From Elusimicrobia bacterium HGW-Elusimicrobia-2 (lineage in GTDB: Bacteria; CG03): a stretch of DNA of 38,448 nucleotides. Positions within the stretch are counted from its first letter, which is position 1; each line of letters opens with the position of its first letter. The stretch lies in assembly GCA_002841685.1 (NCBI GenBank), contig PHAM01000009.1:1-38448 (forward strand). Direction: 5' to 3'. Position numbers and translations under genes: made by a program. The notes beneath the pieces are model-generated. The model did no database searches and was not told the origin of the DNA. It saw only the letters and a program-made list of their open reading frames with translations. Positions 1 to 9,613 of this stretch are shown piece after piece.

Positions 1-22
1 CGGGCCGGTTTAGGAGAATGAA

Positions 23-1090
23 TTGAAACAAAATACAGATTCAGATATCAGGGTGATGGTGCTCGCCGCCGGCGTTGGTACGCGTTTAAGGCCTTTAACC
101 TACAGAATACCGAAACCGCTCATACCCATAGTCAACAGGCCTGTGATGGAGCATTCCATCAGTAATCTTCAAAAACAGGGTTTCAGGAAATTTATATGCA
201 ATTTGCACACTCACGCGGGGAAGATCAGGAAACATTTCGGCACCGGTAAAAAACTGGGCGTGTCAATGGAATATTCTTTAGAGAAAACACTGCTCGGTAA
301 TGCGGGTGGGCTGAAAAAAGTGGAGGGTTTTTTTAAGGGCTCCGGCACATTGCTGGTTATATCCGGAGACGGTTTCACGGATATAGACATACGGAAGGCC
401 GTCGCTTTTCACCGGAGGAAAAGATCCGCGGCCACAATGGTGCTCAAAAAGGTTGAGAGCACTTTTCCTTTCGGTATAACGCTGACAAACCCTGCGGGGA
501 AAATAAAAAAGTTTATGGAAAAGCCCGGTATTACTGATTTTGTTGACGCCACTGTCAACACGGGGATATATATTTTTGAGCAGGATGTCTTTAAGTTCAT
601 ACCGAAAAATAAATTTTTTGATTTCGGCAGAGACCTCTGGCCGCTGCTTTTGAAAAACAAACTGCCCATCTACGGTTATGTCACAGACGCCTATTGGTGC
701 GATGTGGGAAATCTCCCTGATTACCGCAGGACAGTGGCGGATGTCTTAGACGGCAAGGTGAATATAAAGATCCCGGGCAGGGAGAGGTACAAATCTGTCT
801 GGTGCGAGAAGAATGTCAGTCTTGGAAAAAATGTTAAATTTTACCGTCCCTGTCTTATCGGGGAGAATTCCAAAATATGCGACGGCGCTAAAATAGGCCC
901 TTTTGTCACGATAGGGCGCAGGTCGACAATAGGCCCGTCAGCGGTTGTTAAAAATTCCATAATTTGGGATAATGCGCGGATTGAGGGGGGCGTGAAAATC
1001 AAGAATTGCATTATAGACAGCGGTGCCGCGATAAGGGAGAACCTGACTTTATACGAGGGCACGGTGATAAACACGGAGGACAGAAAATGA
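23..1090 (+). CDS. Sugar-phosphate nucleotidyltransferase with hexapeptide-repeat tail
   Basis: A 355-residue nucleotide-sugar pyrophosphorylase that should join a sugar 1-phosphate to an NTP, releasing pyrophosphate and giving an NDP-sugar for cell-surface glycans. The N-terminal nucleotidyltransferase fold is clear from [14 protein letters not shown] and PKPLIP near residues 13-34 and from GDGFTDID near 115-122. From about residue 265 the protein turns into left-handed beta-helix repeats ([20 protein letters not shown] and following), as in mannose-1-phosphate guanylyltransferase/GCD1-like enzymes. The start is TTG at 23, preceded by AGGAG at 12-16; the ATG at 18 runs straight into a stop. 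Its last codon overlaps the metK start as ATGA, so the two are probably co-translated. Sugar and base specificity (GDP-mannose, dTDP-glucose or other) cannot be read from the sequence. Confidence 0.9.
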   Translation: MKQNTDSDIRVMVLAAGVGTRLRPLTYRIPKPLIPIVNRPVMEHSISNLQKQGFRKFICNLHTHAGKIRKHFGTGKKLGVSMEYSLEKTLLGNAGGLKKVEGFFKGSGTLLVISGDGFTDIDIRKAVAFHRRKRSAATMVLKKVESTFPFGITLTNPAGKIKKFMEKPGITDFVDATVNTGIYIFEQDVFKFIPKNKFFDFGRDLWPLLLKNKLPIYGYVTDAYWCDVGNLPDYRRTVADVLDGKVNIKIPGRERYKSVWCEKNVSLGKNVKFYRPCLIGENSKICDGAKIGPFVTIGRRSTIGPSAVVKNSIIWDNARIEGGVKIKNCIIDSGAAIRENLTLYEGTVINTEDRK

Positions 1091-2322
1091 AAGATTTTGA
1101 GTTTACTTCTGAGAGTGTCGGCGACGGCCATCCCGATAAGGTGTGTGACCGGATATCCGACGGCGTTCTGGACGCTATTCTGAAACACGACGAGAAAAAA
1201 GGCCTGAAGCCCTATAAGATGAAAGCGGGTGATGTGCGCGGGTCACGCTGCGCCTGCGAAACCTTTATTTCGCTGGGGCTTGTTATTGTCGGCGGAGAGA
1301 TCACGACGGATGCCTGGGTGGATGTGAGAGAGATCGTTAAACAGGCGCTCATAGAAATAGGATACACCGGCGCCGAATACGGCTTTGATTATAAGACCTG
1401 TTCCATTCTCAACGCGATAGGCGCGCAGTCGCCGGACATTGCCCAGGGCGTTGACTGCGGCGGTGCCGGGGATCAGGGAATAATGTTCGGTTACGCCTGC
1501 GATGAAACGGATAATCTGATGCCGGCTCCGCTCGAGTTTTCCCACGCGCTTGTCAGAAAATTCAAGGAAGTGCGCGCCAGCAGAGAGATACCCTATCTGG
1601 GCCCCGACTGCAAGAGCCAGGTGACGGTCAAGTATGTTGACGACAAGCCGGTGAAGATAACCAAGGTCGTGGTTTCGTCCCAGCACACAAGCGAGGTTGT
1701 GGAGCAGAAAGGCGACTGCCGCGTGATGAAGCAGTCAGCGAGGGATGAGATAATAGAAAAAGTGGTCAAGGCCGCGTTGCCTGCGGATCTGCTGAAAGGC
1801 CTGGATTTTAAGAAGGACTGTTTTGTCAATCCCACGGGTATTTTCCTCGTCGGCGGGCCTCAGTCGGATACGGGCGTGACGGGCCGGAAGATCATTGTGG
1901 ATACCTACGGCGGCATGATACCTCATGGCGGCGGAGCTTTTTCGGGCAAGGACCCGTCAAAGGTTGACCGCTCGGCTTCTTATGCCGCAAGGTATGTGGC
2001 CAAGAATATAGTGGCCGCGGGCCTCGCGAAAAAATGCATTATAGAATTCTCATATGCCATAGGAGTGGCCGAGCCCATGTCGGTGTGGATAGATACCAAG
2101 GGCACATCTGTCATACCCGAGGAAGAGATCATCAAACTCGTCAGGGACGAGGAAATCTTTCAGTTGACCCCGTCGGGAATAGTCGGGATGCTCGATTTGT
2201 GGCACCCGATTTACAGCGTCACCTCAGCATACGGCCATTTCGGCAGAAAGAGCGAAGGGAAAACATTCCCGTGGGAGAAAATGGATAAAGTGGCGCTTCT
2301 TAAAAAGAAAGCTGGGGTATAA
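1087..2322 (+). CDS. metK: S-adenosylmethionine synthetase
   Basis: Makes S-adenosylmethionine from methionine and ATP in the cytosol. The family signatures are present: GHPDK at residues 14-18, [12 protein letters not shown] at 126-137, and the glycine-rich phosphate loop [16 protein letters not shown] in the C-terminal half. At 411 residues it is somewhat longer than the usual 380-400; extra residues lie around 35-55 ([13 protein letters not shown]). The start is ATG at 1087, overlapping the previous stop by four bases and preceded by GGAGG at 1075-1079. A longer in-frame reading from 1006 would run inside the upstream gene and is unlikely. It is followed by ahcY, so synthesis of the methyl donor and removal of its by-product are encoded side by side. 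Confidence 0.97.
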   Translation: MKDFEFTSESVGDGHPDKVCDRISDGVLDAILKHDEKKGLKPYKMKAGDVRGSRCACETFISLGLVIVGGEITTDAWVDVREIVKQALIEIGYTGAEYGFDYKTCSILNAIGAQSPDIAQGVDCGGAGDQGIMFGYACDETDNLMPAPLEFSHALVRKFKEVRASREIPYLGPDCKSQVTVKYVDDKPVKITKVVVSSQHTSEVVEQKGDCRVMKQSARDEIIEKVVKAALPADLLKGLDFKKDCFVNPTGIFLVGGPQSDTGVTGRKIIVDTYGGMIPHGGGAFSGKDPSKVDRSASYAARYVAKNIVAAGLAKKCIIEFSYAIGVAEPMSVWIDTKGTSVIPEEEIIKLVRDEEIFQLTPSGIVGMLDLWHPIYSVTSAYGHFGRKSEGKTFPWEKMDKVALLKKKAGV

Positions 2323-3695
<1,373 letters not shown>

Positions 3696-3706
3696 AAATC
3701 GGCAAA

Positions 3707-5266
3707 CTGAGATATAATTGGGCGGGATGTTGTCGAAGCATTATAATTTTAACAGTTTCCGTTCTCTGTTTCGTTTCCTTTCTTCCTCATTTATTTGCCC
3801 GTTATGATGTCTTAGGTTCGTCTCTCAATCCTAATGCCCCGCATCTGAAAGTCACATTTATTGACGCCGGTCGCGGCAATTGTGTTTTCATACAAACACC
3901 TTCAGGAAAGAAGATTTTAATCAACGGGGCATATTGTACTAAACCGTCTTATCTTGTTTCCTTTCTTAATAAAAACATTAAACCTGAAAAGAAATTTCTC
4001 GGCATATTCGGAAGAACAATAAGGAAAATTGATATTGTGGTTCTGACGCATTCCGAACAGGCAAGAGATTTAAAACAGGTTTTTGAAAACTTTGAAGTCG
4101 GCGAACTTGTAGATTCGCACGGACAATATGATTTGCTCGGCTATAAAGAGCTGCTGGAAGAACTTGATAAAAAATTTATTCTTTATGACATCGCCAAACG
4201 CGGCAAAGTTTTCAGCTGGGATCCATTATTGGAAGTTGAAGTTTTAAACCCGCCGCGCCAGGCTTGCGAAAAAGATTCCGGTGACCTTAATAACAATGAA
4301 ATAGCGCTCAAGATAACCTACAACAAAGTGAGTTTTTTATTTCCGGGGAACATTAAAGAATCAACTGAAATTAAACTGGCTGAGTTATATAAGGATAAGC
4401 TCAAAAGCGCAATAATCAAAATTCCGAATTATGGGTTGGTGGAAAGTAATTCAGAGGAATTTATTGATTATGTCCGGCCGGAATTCGCTGTTGCCTTTAA
4501 TGAAAAATGCGGAATAGAAAAGCAGATTTCAAAAGAAATAATAAAAAGATATGAGGATAAGGGCTGTTATGTGTTTCGAAACGATGATTATAACACTTTA
4601 AAAATGGTTAAGGGTAAAATCCGAACAACTCACAACGGAACAATTTTAGTTATTACGGACGGAATTCACTATAAAGTGGAATCTGAAAAACATCTTGATG
4701 AAATACAAAAACAAATAAAAAGCATAAATCCCCCTCCTCCGGAATATAACTTTCCGGAGATAAAAGCAAACGAATTAACAAAAGAAATCAAAGAAGATAA
4801 ACCCGAGGTGGAACCGCTGTGTAATGAAAAATATTTTTCCGCCGCGGGCGATGCCATAGATCATGCCGTTGATTCGATTTATATGGTTATGTTTTTTGTG
4901 AATATGGGCGATTCTGATCAAAATCCGGTCAATATTCTGGTGCGTAAACTGATTGAAGCAAGGCAAAGGGGAGTGAGAGTCAAAATTATTCTTGAAATGC
5001 CGAGAGACGAAAATGATTTTATAATGTGGAATAACGAAAAGGTGTACAGATGGCTCGCCAATGCGGGAGTTGATATTAGATTAAGCAGCCCTCAGTTAAA
5101 AACGCATAACAAGTTTTTTGTGGTTGACCAGAACATTACCGTTGTTGGAAGTCATAATTGGTCGGATACCGCGCTGGACGGCACGCAGAACGAAGTTACC
5201 GTCTTAATTAAATCAAAAAATGTCGCGAGAAAGTTTTTGAGGTATTTTTATGAAAACAGCTGGTAA
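3707..5266 (+). CDS. Exported ComEC-like MBL domain fused to PLD/HKD nuclease domain
   Basis: The reading frame is open across this whole stretch and encodes a hydrophobic export or anchor segment (IIILTVSVLCFVSFLP), a metallo-beta-lactamase fold and a phospholipase D-like domain. The MBL part resembles the ComEC/Rec2 C-terminal domain: VTFIDAGRGNCVFIQTPSGK, then DIVVLTHSEQARD, then NNNEIALKITYNKVSFLFPG. The usual metal ligands are altered: THxHxDH reads THSEQAR, the GD of the second motif is GN, and HHGS reads PNYG. The PLD part carries one complete HKD motif (HNKFFVVD then GSHNWS), typical of Nuc-type enzymes that dimerise to build the active site. There is no ATG at the N-terminus in this frame. 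CTG at 3707 is a guess that gives a good signal peptide, and GTG at 4037 is the first standard start. Substrate unknown; nucleic acid or phospholipid are both possible. Confidence 0.7.
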   Translation: MRYNWAGCCRSIIILTVSVLCFVSFLPHLFARYDVLGSSLNPNAPHLKVTFIDAGRGNCVFIQTPSGKKILINGAYCTKPSYLVSFLNKNIKPEKKFLGIFGRTIRKIDIVVLTHSEQARDLKQVFENFEVGELVDSHGQYDLLGYKELLEELDKKFILYDIAKRGKVFSWDPLLEVEVLNPPRQACEKDSGDLNNNEIALKITYNKVSFLFPGNIKESTEIKLAELYKDKLKSAIIKIPNYGLVESNSEEFIDYVRPEFAVAFNEKCGIEKQISKEIIKRYEDKGCYVFRNDDYNTLKMVKGKIRTTHNGTILVITDGIHYKVESEKHLDEIQKQIKSINPPPPEYNFPEIKANELTKEIKEDKPEVEPLCNEKYFSAAGDAIDHAVDSIYMVMFFVNMGDSDQNPVNILVRKLIEARQRGVRVKIILEMPRDENDFIMWNNEKVYRWLANAGVDIRLSSPQLKTHNKFFVVDQNITVVGSHNWSDTALDGTQNEVTVLIKSKNVARKFLRYFYENSW

Positions 5267-5783
5267 AATATTTTTAGCTTTAGCGGCGCTTATTTTTTTG
5301 AATACAGGAATATTCTCGTATTCAGCAGATTCGGTGAGGCCGCTGTTTAATCAGGAATACGAGATTGAGATCGCTTCGCTTATTCAGGAAGCGAAAGAAT
5401 CCATTTTCATTGTAATGTATTGCATCCAACCGGGTGAAAATAAATATCATCCGGTCCATAAAATGTTGTAGGAGCTTATTGAAGCTCACCGGCGAGGCGT
5501 TGAAATAGAGGTTATTCTTGAGATAGATGATAAGGGAGGTTATCTAAACGAGCAAAATGTGAAAGCCAAAGAAACACTTGAGGCTGCGGGAATAAAAGTT
5601 CGTTTTGATTCGGGCGGCACGGTTACGCATGTGAAACTTATAATAATTGACGGTTATATTACTCTTGTCGGCTCGCATAATTGGACATATACGGCATTTG
5701 CGCTGAACAATGAAGCTTCGGTTGTAATAGAAGACACTGAGCTTGCTGCTGAATTTTTCAAATACTATAAAGGCATCAGGTGA
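5250..5783 (+). pseudogene. Secreted PLD/HKD-domain protein interrupted by one TAG codon
   Basis: The gene starts at ATG 5250, inside the end of the previous gene, with a signal peptide (MKTAGKIFLALAALIFLNTG). It then has a PLD-like domain similar to the C-terminal half of the upstream protein. Codon 5469-5471 is TAG, but the same frame continues without further stops to 5783 and encodes the rest of the domain, including HVKLIIIDG and GSHNWTYTA with the H, K and D of the HKD motif. The stop aligns with an arginine/lysine position of the paralogue (VRKLIEARQRG against ML-stop-ELIEAHRRG), so a single base change explains it. It is most simply a recent pseudogene. Amber readthrough or a sequence error are the alternatives. 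Confidence 0.85.
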
Positions 5784-5787
5784 AAAC

Positions 5788-5822
5788 TTGCAGTGGTTTT
5801 TTGATTGTGGTACAATCAAAAA
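5788..5822 (+). promoter_or_regulatory. Promoter with overlapping inverted repeat ahead of PKD-protein gene
   Basis: TTGCAG at 5788-5793, a 17-base spacer and TACAAT at 5811-5816, with TG one base upstream (extended -10). A perfect inverted repeat, TTTTTGATTGT / ACAATCAAAAA (5798-5808 and 5812-5822, three-base loop), covers the -10 box. It could be an operator or an mRNA hairpin. It lacks the T-run expected after a terminator stem. The same -35/17/-10 geometry and the word TGATTGTG recur upstream of the duplicated gene at 7684, which supports it. Confidence 0.6.
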
Positions 5823-5844
5823 CGATGAAGAGAGAAGACTATAA

Positions 5845-6444
5845 ATGAAACGGAAATGCGGATTCATTGCAGTAATTATTTTTGTCATATTTTTCTTTAG
5901 CGCTAGAGATAGTTTTACAGCGGATTATATTCCAGAACCTAAACTTGTAGCTACAGAGCCTGTAGATCCTCCTGAACCGGTTGCTGTTGATGTTGAACTT
6001 ACCGCTTCGCCCGACAACGGCCCAGCGCCTCTCCCGGTTACTTTTACCTGTACGGCAACCGCTGAAATTCATTATGCCGATGAACGGTGGGCACTGCCAC
6101 CGCAAGGGTCAGTTGAACAAGTAATACCCCTGTATAAAAAAGTCCCTGCTAATATTACATCTCAACCTGCCGACCAAACTTTAAAGAAAGTTAAGACTTA
6201 TACTTTTAAAGCCGAGGCCGAATACCAAGGTTTAAAAGGTCAGGATACCACTAAGGTTGTGGTAAATAATTATCAGTGTACTTGTCCAGCTTTTTCTAAT
6301 CGTAGAGTTTACACAACCATTTTTCATAATATTAGCAACGAGGATAACTATTACTCGGAAATGGATAGTAAATATTATAACAGTGTGACCGTGGAGTCTT
6401 GGCTATGGAAAATAGAAGATTTTTTTACTGGTTTGCAGTTATGA
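5845..6444 (+). CDS. Exported PKD-like domain protein, copy 1 (C-terminus frameshifted)
   Basis: Residues 1-26 form a signal peptide (KRKCGFIAVIIFVIFFFSA). Residues about 45-145 form a beta-rich module similar to PKD/Ig-like repeats, with SPDNGPAPLPVTFTCTATA and YTFKAEAEYQGLKGQDTTKV resembling the usual S-x-G-x-A-P-L-x-V-x-F signature. A cysteine-rich tail follows (YQCTCPAF). Copy 2 at 7684 shares the signal peptide type and the whole module, with nearly identical DNA over the stretch encoding EIHYADERWALPPQG. The ORF stops at 6444 shortly after a run of six T (6421-6426). Removing one T gives an open frame to 6601, so the natural C-terminus is probably longer. Function unknown; probably an extracytoplasmic binding or structural protein. 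Confidence 0.75.
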   Translation: MKRKCGFIAVIIFVIFFFSARDSFTADYIPEPKLVATEPVDPPEPVAVDVELTASPDNGPAPLPVTFTCTATAEIHYADERWALPPQGSVEQVIPLYKKVPANITSQPADQTLKKVKTYTFKAEAEYQGLKGQDTTKVVVNNYQCTCPAFSNRRVYTTIFHNISNEDNYYSEMDSKYYNSVTVESWLWKIEDFFTGLQL

Positions 6445-6601
6445 TGTGTCATATTGTTATGAACGGTGTCAAGCAACAGAAGTTAATGCTACTTTCCTTG
6501 GTGAATTAGTTGGACATAGTTATGATGAAGGACAAGCTTTAGAAACAAAAGACATGACAAAATGTCCATGTTTACAATGTCATCCGGAAAATAGGGAATA
6601 G
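6427..6601 (+). pseudogene. Out-of-frame C-terminal tail of the PKD-protein gene
   Basis: In the +1 frame the DNA reads on from the T-run to a stop at 6599-6601, encoding VCSYDVSYCYERCQATE and ending KCPCLQCHPENRE. The cysteine spacing matches the CTC and similar pairs upstream of the shift, and the frame ends just before the ribosome site of the next gene. This is what an intact gene would look like if one T were lost from 6421-6426. A sequencing slip in the homopolymer is equally possible. Confidence 0.55.
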
Positions 6602-6609
6602 GAGAATGT

Positions 6610-7389
6610 ATGTACTTAGCTAAAAGGAAGAGTATATTTAAACTTGTAACGGTCAGTTCTTTAATATTATTTTCTAATTTTTGCTATGCGAAAATTAGTG
6701 TTGAAGAAATTATCAGAAACCTAACAGTTACTAGTGGCTTGATTAAAAGTGCGAAATTTGACGAAAAAGTTGGAGTTTCCGAATGGAAAGCTGTAACATA
6801 TAAAGCCCCCCATATGCTCCGAACTGATTATTCAGATGGACTTATAGATATTAAAACAGGAGATATTAGATATACGTTTAGCCCGTCTTTTAAAATTCTT
6901 AGTATTTCGGATTGGAGTGCGAGTGTTGATTTCCTTTTTGAAGACGTAGTTAGCATTCTCTTAGGGAGTAATTTGCGATTAGTAGGGACGGAAAATTATT
7001 TTAATACCAACGCTTATATTCTTGAAGGAGATATTCAACCTGAAAATAAGTACTACCATTCTGGAAAGCATAGAATAAAAGTCTGGGTTGATTCAGTCAA
7101 GTGGATAATTCTTAAAGCGGAGTTGGCAGAAAAAGAAGGACGATGTATTCAAATTTATGAAGTCAAAAAATTGATATTTTACAATGATAAGATATATTTC
7201 CCATCTCAAGTAGAAGAAAGGACGGAGTTTCATGTTAAAAATCTTGATTTTGGTAAAAATATAATAAAAAAGACAAGAGAATTTAAAAGCATTCAATTGA
7301 ATATTGAAATAAATGATGAAAGTTTCAATATAAAGTTACCTAAAAAAACAACAGTCAAAATCAACTCAACTCAAAATCAACTCAACTAG
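6610..7389 (+). CDS. LolA-like periplasmic protein
   Basis: A 259-residue exported protein with a signal peptide at residues 1-27 (ends NFCYA). The rest resembles the LolA/outer-membrane lipoprotein-sorting fold, an incomplete beta-barrel that binds acyl chains or peptides. Supporting stretches are YKAPHMLRTDYSDG, ILEGDIQPENKYY, HRIKVWVDSVKWIILKAE and KIYFPSQVEER, which match the pattern of alternating strands with a K-x-W-V-D segment seen in that family. The start ATG at 6610 has GGAG at 6601-6604; the ATG at 6606 hits a stop after five codons. It lies between the two copies of the PKD-protein gene, so it may serve exported proteins of the same cassette. Family assignment is from fold pattern only. 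Confidence 0.55.
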   Translation: MYLAKRKSIFKLVTVSSLILFSNFCYAKISVEEIIRNLTVTSGLIKSAKFDEKVGVSEWKAVTYKAPHMLRTDYSDGLIDIKTGDIRYTFSPSFKILSISDWSASVDFLFEDVVSILLGSNLRLVGTENYFNTNAYILEGDIQPENKYYHSGKHRIKVWVDSVKWIILKAELAEKEGRCIQIYEVKKLIFYNDKIYFPSQVEERTEFHVKNLDFGKNIIKKTREFKSIQLNIEINDESFNIKLPKKTTVKINSTQNQLN

Positions 7390-7627
7390 GAGAAAATATA
7401 CATCTAAAAATTCCAAAGGCGAAGAGACGCGCTGATTTTTTTTAGTGGTGTGCTTGATAAGGATGATCAGTAATCCCCTTTCTATAGAGGCGCTTCATCG
7501 GCTCGCATAATTGGACATATACGGCATTCGCGCTGAACAATGAAGCGTCGGTGGTCATTGAAAGTCCAGGAGTCGCGGCGGAGTTTTTAAAATATTTCAG
7601 AAGCATCAGGTGAACAGAAAAAGCACG
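7390..7627 (+). other. Gene-free stretch with a duplicated remnant
   Basis: Between the LolA-like gene and the promoter of PKD copy 2 there is no intact gene. The first 100 bases look like noncoding or decayed sequence, including a run of eight T near 7434. The second half holds the PLD remnant listed separately. Confidence 0.6.
7500..7613 (+). pseudogene. Remnant of PLD C-terminus (partial duplicate)
   Basis: These 114 bases encode GSHNWTYTAFALNNEAS followed by VVIESPGVAAEFLKYFRSIR and a stop. This is nearly the same as the end of the PLD gene at 5673-5783. The DNA is almost identical for the first 50 bases and then diverges in the manner of an older copy. There is no start or upstream domain. 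With the following promoter and PKD gene it shows that a unit of PLD end, promoter and PKD gene was duplicated in tandem. Confidence 0.85.
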
Positions 7628-7656
7628 TTGACGGGATTATGTGATTGTGATAGGAT
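7628..7656 (+). promoter_or_regulatory. Promoter ahead of PKD/coiled-coil gene
   Basis: TTGACG at 7628-7633, a 17-base spacer, and TAGGAT at 7651-7656 with TG one base upstream (extended -10). It aligns position for position with the promoter at 5788, including TGATTGTG just before the -10 box. The inverted repeat found in that copy is not preserved here. Confidence 0.55.
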
Positions 7657-7683
7657 TCGAAAGATGAAAAAGGGAAAATATCA

Positions 7684-8559
7684 ATGAAGCCCAATATGCG
7701 CAGTTGTAGGCGAAAATTCTTAATTGGCGCGGTAACTGTAGCGAGCATATTTATTTGTTTATTTATAGAAAGCGGCTTTGCCGAATACCTTTCTGCGCCC
7801 GAACTGATAGCTATCGAGCCCGTAGTTCCGGAAGAAGTCGTTGGGGTTGATGTCAAGCTTACTGTTTCTCCGACAACAGGGTTCACCCCTCTTCCAGTAG
7901 TTTTTGATTGCACCGCTACCGCTGAAATTCACTATGCCAATGAACGGTGGGCACTGCCACCGCAGGGGTCAAGTGAAAGATTAGAACCTCTTTATAAAAC
8001 TGTTGCCGCGAATATTACAGAACAGCCTGAGGATCAAACTATAGAAAAAATAGGGATTCATTCTTTCACAGCCAAAGCAGAGTATGAAGGTGCGACAGGG
8101 CAGGACTCAGTTACGGTGATTGTCAAGAAACCAAACTGCGCGGATTTATTCGCAAAGAAAACGGAACTTGAAGGAGAATTAGCGAAATTAAATGCTGAAA
8201 ATCAGGGGCTTATAGAAACTTCCAATAAGCTTACTAAAGAAATGAGGATATACGAAGAGTTAAAGAAAAAAATTGAAGAAGAGGCTTTCGAGCTTCTAGT
8301 ACAACTTGAAAGCATATCCGCTGAGATAAACGAGCTTAGAGAAAAAATAATGGGGGCAATTAAAGATGGAACGATAAATGATCAACTAGAGGGTATAAAA
8401 GAGCAATGGAAAGTTCTTAAGGCAAAAAGTAGAGTAGTATTACACCGGTTTGTTGAAAAGGAAAATGCAGGCTCAAGGATAGATAATAAGCTTGATAAAT
8501 TAGAAGATGAGTTGGATATTATAGAAGCAATGTTGAAAGAAAAAGGTTGTTTGGAGTAA
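7684..8559 (+). CDS. Exported PKD-like plus coiled-coil protein, copy 2
   Basis: A 291-residue exported protein. The N-terminus has RRKFLIGAVTVASIF, a signal peptide with a twin-arginine-like start, though ordinary Sec export is also possible. Residues about 50-155 repeat the PKD-like module of the 5845 gene (SPTTGFTPLPVVFDCTATA, EIHYANERWALPPQG). After a cysteine at about 158 the protein becomes a long charged helix to the end (KKTELEGELAKLNAENQGL and similar), a coiled coil absent from copy 1. The two copies therefore share the front and differ completely at the back, either by domain replacement after duplication or by loss. The following TPR gene starts two bases after the stop, so the two are probably one operon. 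Function unknown. Confidence 0.75.
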   Translation: MKPNMRSCRRKFLIGAVTVASIFICLFIESGFAEYLSAPELIAIEPVVPEEVVGVDVKLTVSPTTGFTPLPVVFDCTATAEIHYANERWALPPQGSSERLEPLYKTVAANITEQPEDQTIEKIGIHSFTAKAEYEGATGQDSVTVIVKKPNCADLFAKKTELEGELAKLNAENQGLIETSNKLTKEMRIYEELKKKIEEEAFELLVQLESISAEINELREKIMGAIKDGTINDQLEGIKEQWKVLKAKSRVVLHRFVEKENAGSRIDNKLDKLEDELDIIEAMLKEKGCLE

Positions 8560-8561
8560 TT

Positions 8562-9608
8562 ATGAAAAAATGTTTTAGCCAAAGATTGAAATTTTTAGTG
8601 GTTGTTATCTTTCTGACAGCAAAATACAGCGCGAGCAATTTAATTGCGGAGATTGACCCCGCTACCGAGCAGAAAATAACGATGCTCTCGGCAGAACTTA
8701 CGTTGAGTGTAATGGAAAAAGGGATAGAAAATTCCCAAGGAGAAATAAACGCCGCAATTGTGGAATATAAAAAAATTTTAAACGAAAAGCCGAAGTTTTG
8801 GCCTGTATATTGTAATCTTGCAGAGGCATATGAATATAAGCGGGAATATAAAAAAGCTATGGAAATGTTAAATAGGGTAATAATATCAGATTCTCCTCTT
8901 GATATGAAACGGAAAGCATATATGCAGATAATAAGCTTGTATGTCGGCCGGGCAATAGGCTATTATGAGAGAAATAATATTAAGCAAATGTTTCAAGAAT
9001 ATGAAAAAGCCGGGCAAATGTGCGATGAAGGTTATAAATTTTTTGAGAGAGAAGCAAAAAGAAAATCATATAATAATACTGATACTATAGAAAAAGCAAT
9101 GGTTGCTTTCAGAGAGAAGAAAACTGAACTACGCAAGGAGGTGGAAGACCAACGAGGTTACCTTAGAAATATGAATAATGAGAATTCGCAAATTCAAATA
9201 TTGGATTACTGCGCAGATGCGCGAAAATATAAAGAAACAGGTGATTATAAGAAAGCATTGAAAAGTCTTGAACAAATAATTAAAATAGACTCAAATTTTT
9301 CTGTACATTATCCCGTATATTATGAAATGGGAATATGTTATAAAAAACTTAATAAATTCCAGCAAGCTGAAAAAATGTTTAAAAAAGAAATTTCAGTAAA
9401 ACCTGATTCAATTCAGGCGTATAGCGAGCTTTTAGAATTACTTTACAAGCAGGGGAGATATGAAGAAGCAAGAAATTGCGCCAAAGTTTTACTCGGGCAT
9501 GAACCTTCGGATAAAATGGAAGAACGTATATATTATAGAAAAGCACGGCATATATTAGATGCCATGAACAATGCAGAAAGTGAAAGAAAAAGTAATCATG
9601 TAAAATAG
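8562..9608 (+). CDS. Exported TPR-repeat protein
   Basis: A 348-residue protein with a signal peptide (residues 1-26, RLKFLVVVIFLTAKYSAS) followed by tetratricopeptide repeats. The first group is near residues 60-100 (FWPVYCNLAEAYEYKREYKK, AMEMLNRVI). The second is near 225-300 (ARKYKETGDYKKALKSLEQI, YYEMGICYKKLNKFQQAEKM, AYSELLELLYKQGRYEEAR). A charged helical linker lies between them. TPRs mediate protein-protein contacts, so this could scaffold the coiled-coil partner encoded just upstream. I chose ATG 8562 with GGAG at 8553-8556 over a TTG at 8547 that lies inside the previous gene. Specific role unknown. Confidence 0.8.
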   Translation: MKKCFSQRLKFLVVVIFLTAKYSASNLIAEIDPATEQKITMLSAELTLSVMEKGIENSQGEINAAIVEYKKILNEKPKFWPVYCNLAEAYEYKREYKKAMEMLNRVIISDSPLDMKRKAYMQIISLYVGRAIGYYERNNIKQMFQEYEKAGQMCDEGYKFFEREAKRKSYNNTDTIEKAMVAFREKKTELRKEVEDQRGYLRNMNNENSQIQILDYCADARKYKETGDYKKALKSLEQIIKIDSNFSVHYPVYYEMGICYKKLNKFQQAEKMFKKEISVKPDSIQAYSELLELLYKQGRYEEARNCAKVLLGHEPSDKMEERIYYRKARHILDAMNNAESERKSNHVK

Positions 9609-9613
9609 TTTCA

